Shown piece by piece: positions 33,601 through 39,562 of a DNA stretch of 39,562 nucleotides. Below the pieces are notes generated by a model. That model was not told the DNA's origin, did no database searches, and worked only from the letters and a program-made list of their open reading frames with translations. Within the stretch, counting starts at the first letter, position 1. Every line of letters starts with the position of its first letter. The translations under genes were made by a program, and so were the position numbers. The DNA comes from Deltaproteobacteria bacterium (GTDB lineage: Bacteria > Myxococcota_A > UBA9042), in assembly GCA_016875335.1 (NCBI GenBank), contig VGRO01000035.1, forward strand, positions 1-39,562. The letters are read 5' to 3'.

Positions 33601-34138
33601 CGCGCTGGCCGCCGGGTGGCGTCGCGCGCGCCACACCGAAGTCCATGATCTTGACTTCGCCGCTCTGCGACAGGATGAGGTTCGACGGCGACACGTCGCG
33701 GTGGATGATGTGCAGGGGGCTGCCATAGTGGTCGCGGGCATTGTGGGCGTAGTGCAGCCCCTTGGCGGCCTCCGCGGCGATGTACAGGCAGATTTCGGGC
33801 GGAATGCGCTGCTGGGTCTGGGTGGCGCGCGACAGCACCTTGAAAAGGTCGAAGCCGGCGACGTACTCCATGGCGATGTAGAAGATGCCGTCGATCTCAC
33901 CGTTCTCGTAGACCTGCACGATGTTGGCGTGCTGCAGCACCGCGCACAGCCGGGCCTCGGCCAGCAGCATGTCGATGAAGGTCTTGTTCTGCGCAAAGCT
34001 CGGAAGGATCTTTTTGATGACCACGGTCTTGGAGAAGCCGCCTACGCCGCCGACCCGCGCCAGCCACACTTCAGCCATGCCGCCCAGACCGATCCGGTCG
34101 ATCATCTCGTAGCGGCCGAACATCGTGGTCAAGGACAC
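30695..34138 (-). CDS. Large Ser/Thr protein kinase with DUF4388-like C-terminus
   Basis: This 1147-residue Hanks-type kinase has the glycine loop 'GLGGMAEV' near residue 17, the invariant Lys in 'VVIKKI', catalytic 'HRDVSPSN', 'DFGVA' and 'GYMSPEQ'. The kinase domain ends near residue 300. Residues 310-800 are low-complexity, rich in Ala, Pro and acidic residues, and probably disordered. A short GYF_2-like segment ('DGTELDPMSAHNLEQLI') follows near 865, then a DUF4388 (PATAN-type) region from about 925 to the end. The arrangement is typical of Myxococcota signalling kinases. No transmembrane segment is evident. The start is GTG 34138. ATG 34123 is an alternative that keeps the whole domain. 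The substrates are unknown, and the link to neighbouring genes is only positional. Confidence 0.9.
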   Translation of the reverse strand: MSLTTMFGRYEMIDRIGLGGMAEVWLARVGGVGGFSKTVVIKKILPSFAQNKTFIDMLLAEARLCAVLQHANIVQVYENGEIDGIFYIAMEYVAGFDLFKVLSRATQTQQRIPPEICLYIAAEAAKGLHYAHNARDHYGSPLHIIHRDVSPSNLILSQSGEVKIMDFGVARATPPGGQRENATRSGVLKGKLGYMSPEQVTGRQFDHRSDIFSLGIILYESLTLKRLFLAKTDLETLVNIRDARLEHKFKKHSYIDEDFRNVLRKALAREPADRYPTALAMHDDIQQVLFDRRQHVSGSAMARFLTDLFDPAKGQSVAPDAAQVAARVHERPPARQQSDQVAGVRAPPAPMAQTRPAMPSPTAMLRGDGAGPAPAASPAQTAASPNHTSASTSLSFSPEEGRKLRERIAQTPAQVATPSMAAVPARSTAATADPAAVQAPTATTGRQVAVPVVPAPPAHEGQDAAVEADDLGAALADGARILAARGPRPDSIRIVEPPPKRPKELRITLIEPRAGSGDAGAGPAPGQQDKPAEDEEAPAIVTAPAAVAAPKPAPARLGFPLVAGASSAKIAAQQPAATVAAPGRVTGRPTPQNFLESDELGYDSGAHAPQTDPEPEPMRAADNPAIRHSAILAEAEGASRHDLSELIVADDDAADLGLAVVVPPHASVPEPTPAGAVSTAALGVAAARPASPIHFTDVDAAEAIAPRSRSSQKIPATVGESSRSPFEVREPTLLPLQLDEPSRPPFDADGMRAPFDPQAARTTGEVPLTGRSRPSARQATVREADHGAIAESSQAALETPHNSDLADGRVLTDRGTQPAFDGRPEPRSYSIAGSARGLERAAFRVRLSDGTELDPMSAHNLEQLIRAGRVSLDDFVAVGEGPFQPMRSVTQLTAMVTALMEQRKPPTLSGPLSQWVFVRLVYKLAADRMTGSLELRRGDAVKSIYFRRGRTQYIASNQYQELLGPFMVANGYVTQVDVDMAIARSKQTGTRLGDLLISLNLIKPFQLYQVLERQMRAKFIDAFGWDAGTYAFYDGVEPPQEIVPLDVDPISVLAEGVRERVPLAVLEPMFADKLDRRLHRVKNPLINLASLKLQARESKAVTMLHAAETPRQAYDECFANRQQRLALLHVLFLMLQTELITFDADRA

Positions 34139-34441
34139 CCCGCGGTCATCGCGACGCCACCTGTGCGGCCGACAAACCCATCAACATTCCAAGGTCTTGG
34201 CGCACACGTGGTCGCGAGGGCGACCGGCGCCCCCCGCATACTACACCAATTCGACACAAGTGCAGCACCGGCGTTGCGGTCGCTGCCGGCCGGGTCGTCG
34301 CGGCCCCGCCGGCCGTGTCACCGGCGCGAGCGGCACATGCGACCGGTCTGGGACAGGGACGCCGGCCATGACAGCGGCGCGGATCCGTCATCGCGAAGCC
34401 CGCGTTCGCGCGCGGTTGCTGCGCGAACCCAAGTTGGGGTC
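34139..34441. other. Intergenic region upstream of the kinase
   Basis: There is no gene. A less GC-rich patch at about 34236-34260 holds a TAGTAT (minus strand, 34238-34243) that could be a -10 element for the kinase, but without a good -35 partner. I see no terminator for the small lipoprotein gene. Confidence 0.4.
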
Positions 34442-34666
34442 CTACCGCCGATCGAGTCCGCGCAGGTACGCCGCAGCGGCGGTGCACTGGGCCTCGCTCG
34501 CCGAGCCACGCTCGACCTGGGCGCGCAGTTGGGCACACGTCGGCGCGTCGCCGAGCTTGGGGTCGCAGGCGCGCGCCACGATGGCGTCGCAGGGCGACGT
34601 ACAGCCGGCCAGCCATGCCCACCACGCCAGCTTGTGGCGCAAGCGCGCACAGCGGCCGGCACTCAT
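34442..34666 (-). CDS. Small cysteine-rich lipoprotein
   Basis: This is a 74-residue product whose ATG overlaps the stop of the RibBA-like gene (ATGA), so it is the last gene of the BMC operon. The N-terminus is basic, followed by 'WWAWLAGC', which resembles a lipobox with Cys22. The mature part has regular cysteines in 'CDAIVARACD', 'CAQLRAQV' and 'EAQCTAAAAYL', probably paired in disulphides across short helices. No function is recognised. A lipoprotein at the end of a microcompartment operon is unexpected, so it may simply be read through. Confidence 0.65.
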   Translation of the reverse strand: MSAGRCARLRHKLAWWAWLAGCTSPCDAIVARACDPKLGDAPTCAQLRAQVERGSASEAQCTAAAAYLRGLDRR

Positions 34667-35814
34667 GGTTCCGCCGACTCGGGGACGGGCTCCCAGGCGG
34701 CGATCTCCAGGCCAAAGCCCGAAACGGCGCGCAGCCGCCGAGGCTGGTTGGTCATCACCCGCAGGCGGCGCAAGCCGAGCGCGCGCAAGATTTGGGCGCC
34801 AATGCCGAATTCCTGGAAGTCCATCTTGGCGCCGGGCGCTGCGGCCGGAGGCCAGGGCCGGCCCATGGAGCGTTCGATGTAGGTACCGAGCGCATCGGCC
34901 AGGTCGGCGCCGTCGCGTTCGGCGTCGAGGTAGACCAGGGCCCCGCGGCCTTCGTCGGCGATCCGCTGCAGGCTCGCGGCAAGGCTGCGTTTTCCGCGCG
35001 ACAGCGTGAAGCCGAATACGTCGCCGAGCGGGTTGCCGCGGTGCACGCGCACGAGCACGGGTTCGTCGCCGCCGAGGTCGCCGCAGACCAGCGCGGCATG
35101 GGTCCCGCCATCGACGAGCGAACGAAAGATCACAATTCGGAAGCTGCCGAATTCCGTGGACAACATGCTCTCAGCTTCGCGCACCACGACCGGTTCGCGC
35201 TGCAGCCGGTACTCGATCAGGTCGGCCACCGTGACGACCGCGATGCCGTGGCGCGCGCCGAACTCCAGCAACACCGGCAGCCGGCTCATTTCGCCGTCGT
35301 CGCCCATCACTTCGCAGATGACCCCGGCCGGGGCGAGGCCGGCCAGCCGCGCCAGGTCGACGCTGCCCTCGGTCTGGCCGCTGCGCACCAACACGCCGCC
35401 AGGGCGGGCACGCAAGGGGTAGACATGGCCGGGCTGGCGGAATTCCCGTGCGGAAGCGTCGGGCGCCAGTGCGCGCTGGATGGTGTGCGCCCGAGCGCGG
35501 GCCGAGATGCCCGAACCGGGCGCGTCGATGGCGTCGATGCTCACCGTGAACGCGGTGCCAAGGCGCGCTTCGTTCTGGGGCGCCATGGGCGCCAATTCCA
35601 GCCGATCGACGAGCGGCGGGTGCATCGCAAGGCAGATGAGACCGCGTCCGTGGCGTGCCATAAAGGCGATGGCCTGCGGGGAGACCCGCTCGGCGGCGAT
35701 GACGAGATCACCCTCATTCTCGCGGTCTTCGTCGTCCACCAAGATGACCATGCGGCCGGCGGCGATGTCTGCGACCGCGGACTCGATGGCGGCGATGCGC
35801 GGGGCGCTCTCCAA
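34663..35814 (-). CDS. RibBA-like protein with altered active sites in both halves
   Basis: This 383-residue protein has the layout of bifunctional RibBA: 3,4-dihydroxy-2-butanone 4-phosphate synthase (residues 1-205) fused to GTP cyclohydrolase II (about 215-383). In the first half 'DDEDRENEGDL' and 'GVICEV' are kept. The metal-binding His of 'GHTEA' is Gln147 ('SGQTEG'), and the usual A-D-R motif is 'ARAR'. In the second half the zinc motif HSECLTGD...RCDCG is replaced by 'HRGNPLGD...LSRGK', so all three zinc cysteines are missing, while 'FGIGAQIL' and 'MTNQP' remain. The TTG start at 35814 has GAGGAG six bases upstream and lies 17 bases after the BMC shell gene, so the two are co-transcribed. 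Cyclohydrolase activity is unlikely, and synthase activity is doubtful. It resembles the RibBX idea (degenerate RibA half) but goes further. Confidence 0.8.
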   Translation of the reverse strand: MESAPRIAAIESAVADIAAGRMVILVDDEDRENEGDLVIAAERVSPQAIAFMARHGRGLICLAMHPPLVDRLELAPMAPQNEARLGTAFTVSIDAIDAPGSGISARARAHTIQRALAPDASAREFRQPGHVYPLRARPGGVLVRSGQTEGSVDLARLAGLAPAGVICEVMGDDGEMSRLPVLLEFGARHGIAVVTVADLIEYRLQREPVVVREAESMLSTEFGSFRIVIFRSLVDGGTHAALVCGDLGGDEPVLVRVHRGNPLGDVFGFTLSRGKRSLAASLQRIADEGRGALVYLDAERDGADLADALGTYIERSMGRPWPPAAAPGAKMDFQEFGIGAQILRALGLRRLRVMTNQPRRLRAVSGFGLEIAAWEPVPESAEP

Positions 35815-35831
35815 GGCAAACTCCTCGCTGG

Positions 35832-36473
35832 TTACGGGTCGAGCGGCCGCAGGGCCCGGACGCCAAAGGGGCGTTGCGCGGCCGCCGTAACCACCTCGGG
35901 GGCCGGCCGCGCGATGCGCCGCGTGCGCACCACGACGCCAGGCAAGGCGCCCGTTTCAGCCGCGTGGAGCGCCGCTTCGACATCGTGCTGGTCGCCGCGC
36001 ACCACGCTGTGACCTTGGCCCGCCAACTCGGAGGCGAACCGCAGGCGCACGATCTCCACCTCCGCGGCCTTGAGCGCGCGATCCACCGCGGCCAGGGTCG
36101 CGATCGGGCTGTGGCACTGCATGATGCCCAGCGCCCGCTGCGACTCGGCGTCCGCCTCGGCGAACTCGCCCAAGAGCGCTGCCCGCAACCGCAGATGCGC
36201 GAACGGCAACAGCAGGGACTCGACGACCTCGCGCCCCGCCCCCGCGCTGGCGTGGGCAAGGGCCGACTCGCACGCAGCCAGGTCGCCGCCGAACACGATG
36301 AGAAATCGACCGGGATCGATGTCTCCGGCGAAATAGATATCGACCTCTGCCTGCTTGACGAGGGCGTCGAGCGCGCACAGCCCGGCCGGGACGTCGATGA
36401 GCTCAAGCGCGCAAAGCGTCGGCGACGCCGTCGGGTCGATCGCTGGCACACCTGTCGGTGGGTTCGCAAGCAC
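35832..36473 (-). CDS. Tandem-domain BMC shell protein (BMC-T type)
   Basis: This protein of about 213 residues has two successive BMC-like domains. The first spans roughly residues 18-100 ('ALELIDVPAGLCALDALVKQAEV' onward). The second spans roughly 115-200 ('ALGIMQCHSPIATLAAVDRALKAAEVEIV' onward). Trimers of such proteins form pseudo-hexameric tiles, some with a large gated pore. The start is uncertain: GTG 36473 and TTG 36482 both lie just after the aldehyde dehydrogenase stop, and I chose the GTG. The protein is divergent from the tandem shell protein at 38803-39426, so the compartment would have two kinds of trimer. It is followed closely by the RibBA-like gene. Confidence 0.75.
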   Translation of the reverse strand: MLANPPTGVPAIDPTASPTLCALELIDVPAGLCALDALVKQAEVDIYFAGDIDPGRFLIVFGGDLAACESALAHASAGAGREVVESLLLPFAHLRLRAALLGEFAEADAESQRALGIMQCHSPIATLAAVDRALKAAEVEIVRLRFASELAGQGHSVVRGDQHDVEAALHAAETGALPGVVVRTRRIARPAPEVVTAAAQRPFGVRALRPLDP

Positions 36474-36496
36474 TGGTGGCAACGGCCCCGGTTCGC

Positions 36497-37918
36497 CTAG
36501 ACGATCCGGAAGTAGCCGTGCAACGTGCACCGGCGCTGCTTGGTCCAGGTGCGGGCGTTGGTCAGGCCTTCGCCGGTCGTGCCGGCAATGGTCCAGGCGG
36601 TGTAGCCCTCGCCGCGCAGCCCCAGGCCGGCAAAGCTTGGAGCGTTCTTGACGAAAATCGAGGTGTTGACGGCCTTGGCCATGCGATCGAGACGGTCGAT
36701 GGCCATCGAGTGCATCGTTGCTGTGTGGAAGAAACCGTGTTCGACCCGCACCGCGGCCGCGATCGCCGCCTCCCAGTCGGGCACCCGAAAAAAGCCGAGC
36801 ACCGGCAGCAGCATTTCCAGTTGCACGAACGGGTGGGCCTCGTCGACCTCGGCGAACGCCATGCGGCAGTCGTCGGAGACCTGTACGCCGATCTCGCGCA
36901 AGATGACGCCCGCGTTCTTGCCGACGAACTTGCGGTTGACGTGGCCGTCCTCGATGAGCACCTTCTCCAGGGCCTGCAGTTCGCGATCCTTGACCTCGTA
37001 GGCACCGGCGGCCACAAGCTCGCGCTTGAGCGCGTCGGCGATCGAGGCGACCGCGATGATCTCCTTTTCGACGATGCACACGATGTTGTTGTCGAGCGAT
37101 GCGCCGTCGATGATGTGGCGCGCCGCCGATTTCAAGTTCGCGGTTTCGTCGACGACGGCCGGCGGGTTGCCCGGCCCTGCGCACACCGCGCGCTTGCCCG
37201 AGTTGAGCGCCGCCTTGACCACCGGTCCGCCGCCGGTCACCGCCAGCAGTCGCACGCCCGGATGCTTCATGACCGCATTGGCGCTCTCGATGGAGGGCTC
37301 GGTGATCATGGTCATCAGGTTGTCGGGCGCGCCGGCCTGCACGCAGGCCTCATTGAGCATCTTGGTGTACCAGGCCAAGGTGCGCTTGGCGCTCGGGTGC
37401 ACGTTGAAGACCACCGTATTGCCGCCGGCGATCATCGAGATGCCATTGTTCAGGATGGTCTCGGTGGCGTTGGTGGTCGGCGTGATCGAGCCGATGACCC
37501 CGAGCGCTCCGTATTCGTCGATCGTCAGCCCGTGGTCGCCGGTGTGGGCTGCCGGCTGCAGAATCTCCATGCCGGGGGTCTTGAGCGCAACCAGGCGGTT
37601 CTTTTCGATCTTGTCTGCGACTCGCCCGAGTCCAGTTTCCTCGACAGCGCGGCGCGCCATTTCGTCGAGGTTGCGCAGCGTGACCTGGCGCATGTTGTCG
37701 ATGGCACGGGCGCGCACGTGGACTGGCGTACGCTTGAGTTGCTCGTAGCTGTCGCGCGCGGCCTGCACCGCGGAGTCCACATCGTCAAAGAGCCCGTTGC
37801 GCCCCGCTTGGTTGCGAGGCACGGTGACGGTCGGGCCGCCGCCGGTCGGTGTGCCGCCAGTATGGCCCAAGCGGCGCACAACCTCAGCGACGATGGCGTT
37901 GATGCGGGCTTCGTCCAT
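36497..37918 (-). CDS. Microcompartment CoA-acylating aldehyde dehydrogenase (EutE/PduP type)
   Basis: This 473-residue enzyme oxidises an aldehyde to its acyl-CoA with NAD+. Residues 1-18 ('MDEARINAIVAEVVRRLG') form an amphipathic helix, and a Gly/Thr/Pro-rich linker follows. This is the usual encapsulation peptide that directs cargo into a BMC. The catalytic cysteine is Cys281 in 'DNNIVCIVEKE', matching EutE's D-N-N-x-x-C. 'GVIGSITPTTNATET' and 'AGPGNPPAVVD' mark the cofactor region. GGAGAG precedes ATG 37918. It is the only BMC cargo enzyme in the window. The enzyme making the aldehyde (aldolase, diol dehydratase or ammonia lyase) is not here, so the substrate is unknown. Confidence 0.92.
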   Translation of the reverse strand: MDEARINAIVAEVVRRLGHTGGTPTGGGPTVTVPRNQAGRNGLFDDVDSAVQAARDSYEQLKRTPVHVRARAIDNMRQVTLRNLDEMARRAVEETGLGRVADKIEKNRLVALKTPGMEILQPAAHTGDHGLTIDEYGALGVIGSITPTTNATETILNNGISMIAGGNTVVFNVHPSAKRTLAWYTKMLNEACVQAGAPDNLMTMITEPSIESANAVMKHPGVRLLAVTGGGPVVKAALNSGKRAVCAGPGNPPAVVDETANLKSAARHIIDGASLDNNIVCIVEKEIIAVASIADALKRELVAAGAYEVKDRELQALEKVLIEDGHVNRKFVGKNAGVILREIGVQVSDDCRMAFAEVDEAHPFVQLEMLLPVLGFFRVPDWEAAIAAAVRVEHGFFHTATMHSMAIDRLDRMAKAVNTSIFVKNAPSFAGLGLRGEGYTAWTIAGTTGEGLTNARTWTKQRRCTLHGYFRIV

Positions 37919-38015
37919 CTGCTCTCCGATCCGGCAGGGGTCGCCTGCGCAGGCCTGGGTCGCGTCGGTCCCCGCGCACTACCCGGGCGGCGAACTGTCG
38001 GCGCGGGCACAACGC

Positions 38016-38324
38016 CTAGGCCGGCGTCGCATCCGGGAACTTCTCGAACACGGTCTTGCCTGCGATCTCCACCGCGTCGACGATGGCCATGATGACGTGG
38101 TCCACCGGTCGGTCCTTGGTCGCGGCGGTCAGGCGCGCCGACGAACCCGCTGCGAAAAGCACGACCTCGCCGTCACCGGCGCCGACTGCGTCGACGGCCA
38201 CGATGGCCTTGCCCGTTGCGGCGAAGGCCGCGTCGAGTTCACGCACCACCAGCAGGCGCAGGCCCGCGAGTTCGGGTTCCTTGCGCGTCGCGACCACGGT
38301 ACCGACGACCTGACCAAGCAGCAT
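38016..38324 (-). CDS. BMC pentameric vertex protein (EutN/CcmL family)
   Basis: This 102-residue protein opens with '[27 protein letters not shown]', the standard start of the EutN/CcmL/BMC-P family, whose pentamers close the corners of the shell. The middle '[22 protein letters not shown]' is also typical. ATG 38324 is preceded by GGAGG. The frame is open farther upstream, but the longer form would add an unrelated Arg/Pro-rich leader. Confidence 0.92.
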   Translation of the reverse strand: MLLGQVVGTVVATRKEPELAGLRLLVVRELDAAFAATGKAIVAVDAVGAGDGEVVLFAAGSSARLTAATKDRPVDHVIMAIVDAVEIAGKTVFEKFPDATPA

Positions 38325-38438
38325 GCGGACCTCCGCCGGCGCCAGCGGGCGACGTCGGAAAAGCCGTGCGGTCTGGCACCCGGGCGCGACGGATGACCCG
38401 TCCACTGCCACGGACCGACCGCCCGGGCCATCACGGCA

Positions 38439-38744
38439 CTAGATGATCTTGTTGTCGCTTTTGGCAGGCCCGCGGCCCAGCGGCAACACCAGATCGACGT
38501 TGGCATGGGGCCGCGGAATGACGTGGACGGTGACCAATTCACCCACGCGTTCGGCCTGGCGCTGGCCGGCCTCGACGGCTGCCTTGACCGCGGCAACGTC
38601 GCCGCGCACGATGGCGGTCACGTAGCCGCCGCCGATCTTCTCGAAGCCGACCAGTTCGACCTTGGCCGCCTTGACCATGGCGTCGGCGGCCTCGACGAGC
38701 GCGACGAAGCCGCGGGTCTCGATCATACCCAGAGCGTCAGACAT
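38439..38744 (-). CDS. BMC hexameric shell protein (PduA/EutM type)
   Basis: This 101-residue single-domain shell protein has the typical order '[28 protein letters not shown]' followed by '[25 protein letters not shown]' and 'VIPRPH'. IGGGY occupies the pore-loop position, where PduA has IGSG. A short basic tail follows. GGAG precedes the ATG. It forms the flat hexagonal facets of the compartment. Confidence 0.95.
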   Translation of the reverse strand: MSDALGMIETRGFVALVEAADAMVKAAKVELVGFEKIGGGYVTAIVRGDVAAVKAAVEAGQRQAERVGELVTVHVIPRPHANVDLVLPLGRGPAKSDNKII

Positions 38745-38802
38745 TGGAACTCCTTGAAACGGAATCGGTGGTTTGGGTTGGAAAACTGCGGATCAGCCGC
38801 TG

Positions 38803-39426
38803 TCACTTGCCGGCGATGCCCTGCACACCCTCGAGCGCTGCGATCGCCGCGGCACGCGCTGAGTCGATTTCGCTCTCTGAACCGGACATCCACAGGCGCC
38901 CGAAAGCGCCGAACGGCCGGACCTCGACGAGCTTGACGTTGGCTGCCTTCTCGGCCTCGTTGGCTGCGTACGCCGCATAGCCGGCCGGCTCGGTCTCCAA
39001 GATGAACAGGCTGTCGCCTGGCAGGATCATCATGCCCTTGGAGTCGCGGTTGATGATTTGCGCCTGGTAGGGCTCGATCGCGCGAATGATCTGATTGGTG
39101 GCGATGCGCGGCTTGATGCGCTGATCTTCGGTGATGTCGAGGTCTTGCAAGATGGCGCGCCCCGCGCTGCGCACCGCGCCCTGATCGGCGTCGTGGACTT
39201 CCAGCAAACCGAAGGCGCGCTCGACGACCTGGATGGCGGGCGCGACGGTCGTCGCCTTGAGCGCGACATCGGTCACCCGGTTGACCGCGATGCCCGGCGC
39301 GATCTCGACGTACAGGGCGGCCATGTTGGGCAACGGCAGGAAGCCCTTGGCTGTTTTGCCGATGAATGACGCCAACTGCGGCTGCAAGCTGTCCAGGACA
39401 ATGAAGGTGCGAAGCGAAATGGCCAT
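38803..39426 (-). CDS. Tandem-domain BMC shell protein, first gene of the BMC operon
   Basis: This 207-residue shell protein is probably trimeric. It opens with '[28 protein letters not shown]', then '[20 protein letters not shown]' and '[15 protein letters not shown]', and ends with '[15 protein letters not shown]'. From memory this pattern is that of the tandem BMC protein found in planctomycete-type (PVM) and related compartments rather than EutL or PduB. That placement would need a database check. GGAGG precedes ATG 39426. It is the first gene on this side of the right-hand repeat, so the operon may begin here. Confidence 0.85.
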   Translation of the reverse strand: MAISLRTFIVLDSLQPQLASFIGKTAKGFLPLPNMAALYVEIAPGIAVNRVTDVALKATTVAPAIQVVERAFGLLEVHDADQGAVRSAGRAILQDLDITEDQRIKPRIATNQIIRAIEPYQAQIINRDSKGMMILPGDSLFILETEPAGYAAYAANEAEKAANVKLVEVRPFGAFGRLWMSGSESEIDSARAAAIAALEGVQGIAGK

Positions 39427-39478
39427 TGGCCCTCCGGCAGGCTGGCCGGTGTTGTAGTCGATTTGCGGCGTCAGCGCC

Positions 39479-39494
39479 AGCCCCTGCGGTGCCA
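39479..39494 (-). promoter_or_regulatory. Weak sigma-54-like site upstream of the BMC operon
   Basis: On the minus strand the site reads TGGCAC-CGCAG-GGGCT. The -24 element is perfect, and the GG and GC are ten bases apart, but the -12 element has GG where TT is expected. The predicted leader to ATG 39426 is about 43 bases. I treat it as a possibility only. Confidence 0.25.
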
Positions 39495-39562
39495 GTGCCT
39501 GCCCCTGTGCCTGTGCCTGATTCTGTGCCTGTGCCTGCCCCTGTGGCTGTGCCTGCCGCTGT
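39495..39562. repeat. Hexanucleotide repeat at the right edge
   Basis: An imperfect array of CCTGTG, CCTGCC and CCTGTG-like units runs to the window edge. On the minus strand it reads CAGGCA/CAGGGG, so it is the same repeat family as at 1-132 in inverted orientation. Confidence 0.85.

Noticed and set aside
1-39562. Circular element closed through the terminal repeats
   Set aside because: The two end arrays are in opposite orientation, so they do not join into one continuous array, and no replication or transfer genes are present.

Overview
The window is a very GC-rich stretch, apparently chromosomal. It probably comes from a member of the Myxococcota or a related former-deltaproteobacterial lineage. 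That placement rests on a very long Ser/Thr protein kinase with a C-terminal DUF4388-like region, several collagen-like multiheme lipoproteins, a sigma-54 response regulator and system II cytochrome c maturation. Both ends run into (CAGGGG/CAGGCA)-type hexamer repeats, as a metagenomic contig that broke at repeats would. No rRNA, tRNA, CRISPR array or transposase was seen.

Layout. (1) 189-1727, minus: a HxsB-like radical SAM/SPASM maturase. (2) 2338-9208, plus: an operon of a lipoprotein, ResB, CcsA and a decaheme OmcA/MtrC-family lipoprotein, closed by a strong terminator. (3) 9447-10169, plus: a second lipoprotein paralogous to the first. (4) 10532-13292, plus: a tetraheme cytochrome, a Tat-exported 4x[4Fe-4S] protein and an NrfD-like membrane protein, which together form a quinone-linked inner-membrane module. 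(5) 13494-21374, plus: four genes with overlapping stop and start codons: a collagen-like nonaheme lipoprotein, a giant cytochrome with 26 haem sites, an outer-membrane beta-barrel and a 13-haem lipoprotein. (6) 21538-24322, minus: an NtrC-type response regulator and a RegB/NtrB-like kinase. (7) 24997-25338, minus: a monohaem cytochrome c. (8) 25661-34138: a DUF58 protein, an RsmG-like methyltransferase, a TPR protein, a GDPD phosphodiesterase and the large kinase. (9) 34442-39426, minus: a bacterial microcompartment (BMC) locus with two tandem-domain shell proteins, one hexamer, one pentamer, an acylating aldehyde dehydrogenase, a RibBA-like protein with altered active sites and a small lipoprotein.

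Working model. Regions 2-7 form one extracellular-electron-transfer island encoding 63 haem-binding motifs. The NrfD/FeS/tetraheme module would take electrons from quinol. Periplasmic cytochromes and the porin-cytochrome conduit would carry them to cell-surface lipoproteins. The dedicated ResB-CcsA pair would mature the cytochromes. Well-formed -24/-12 (sigma-54) promoters lie before all four cytochrome transcription units, and a weaker one lies before the two-component system. The kinase carries a GGxxNPF quinone-binding signature like that of RegB, and the regulator carries GAFTGA. A palindrome of the type GCCGANTTTTCGGC lies upstream of most of these promoters and may be the regulator's binding site. 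Together this suggests a quinone-sensing, sigma-54-controlled electron-export regulon that can be read directly from one contig.
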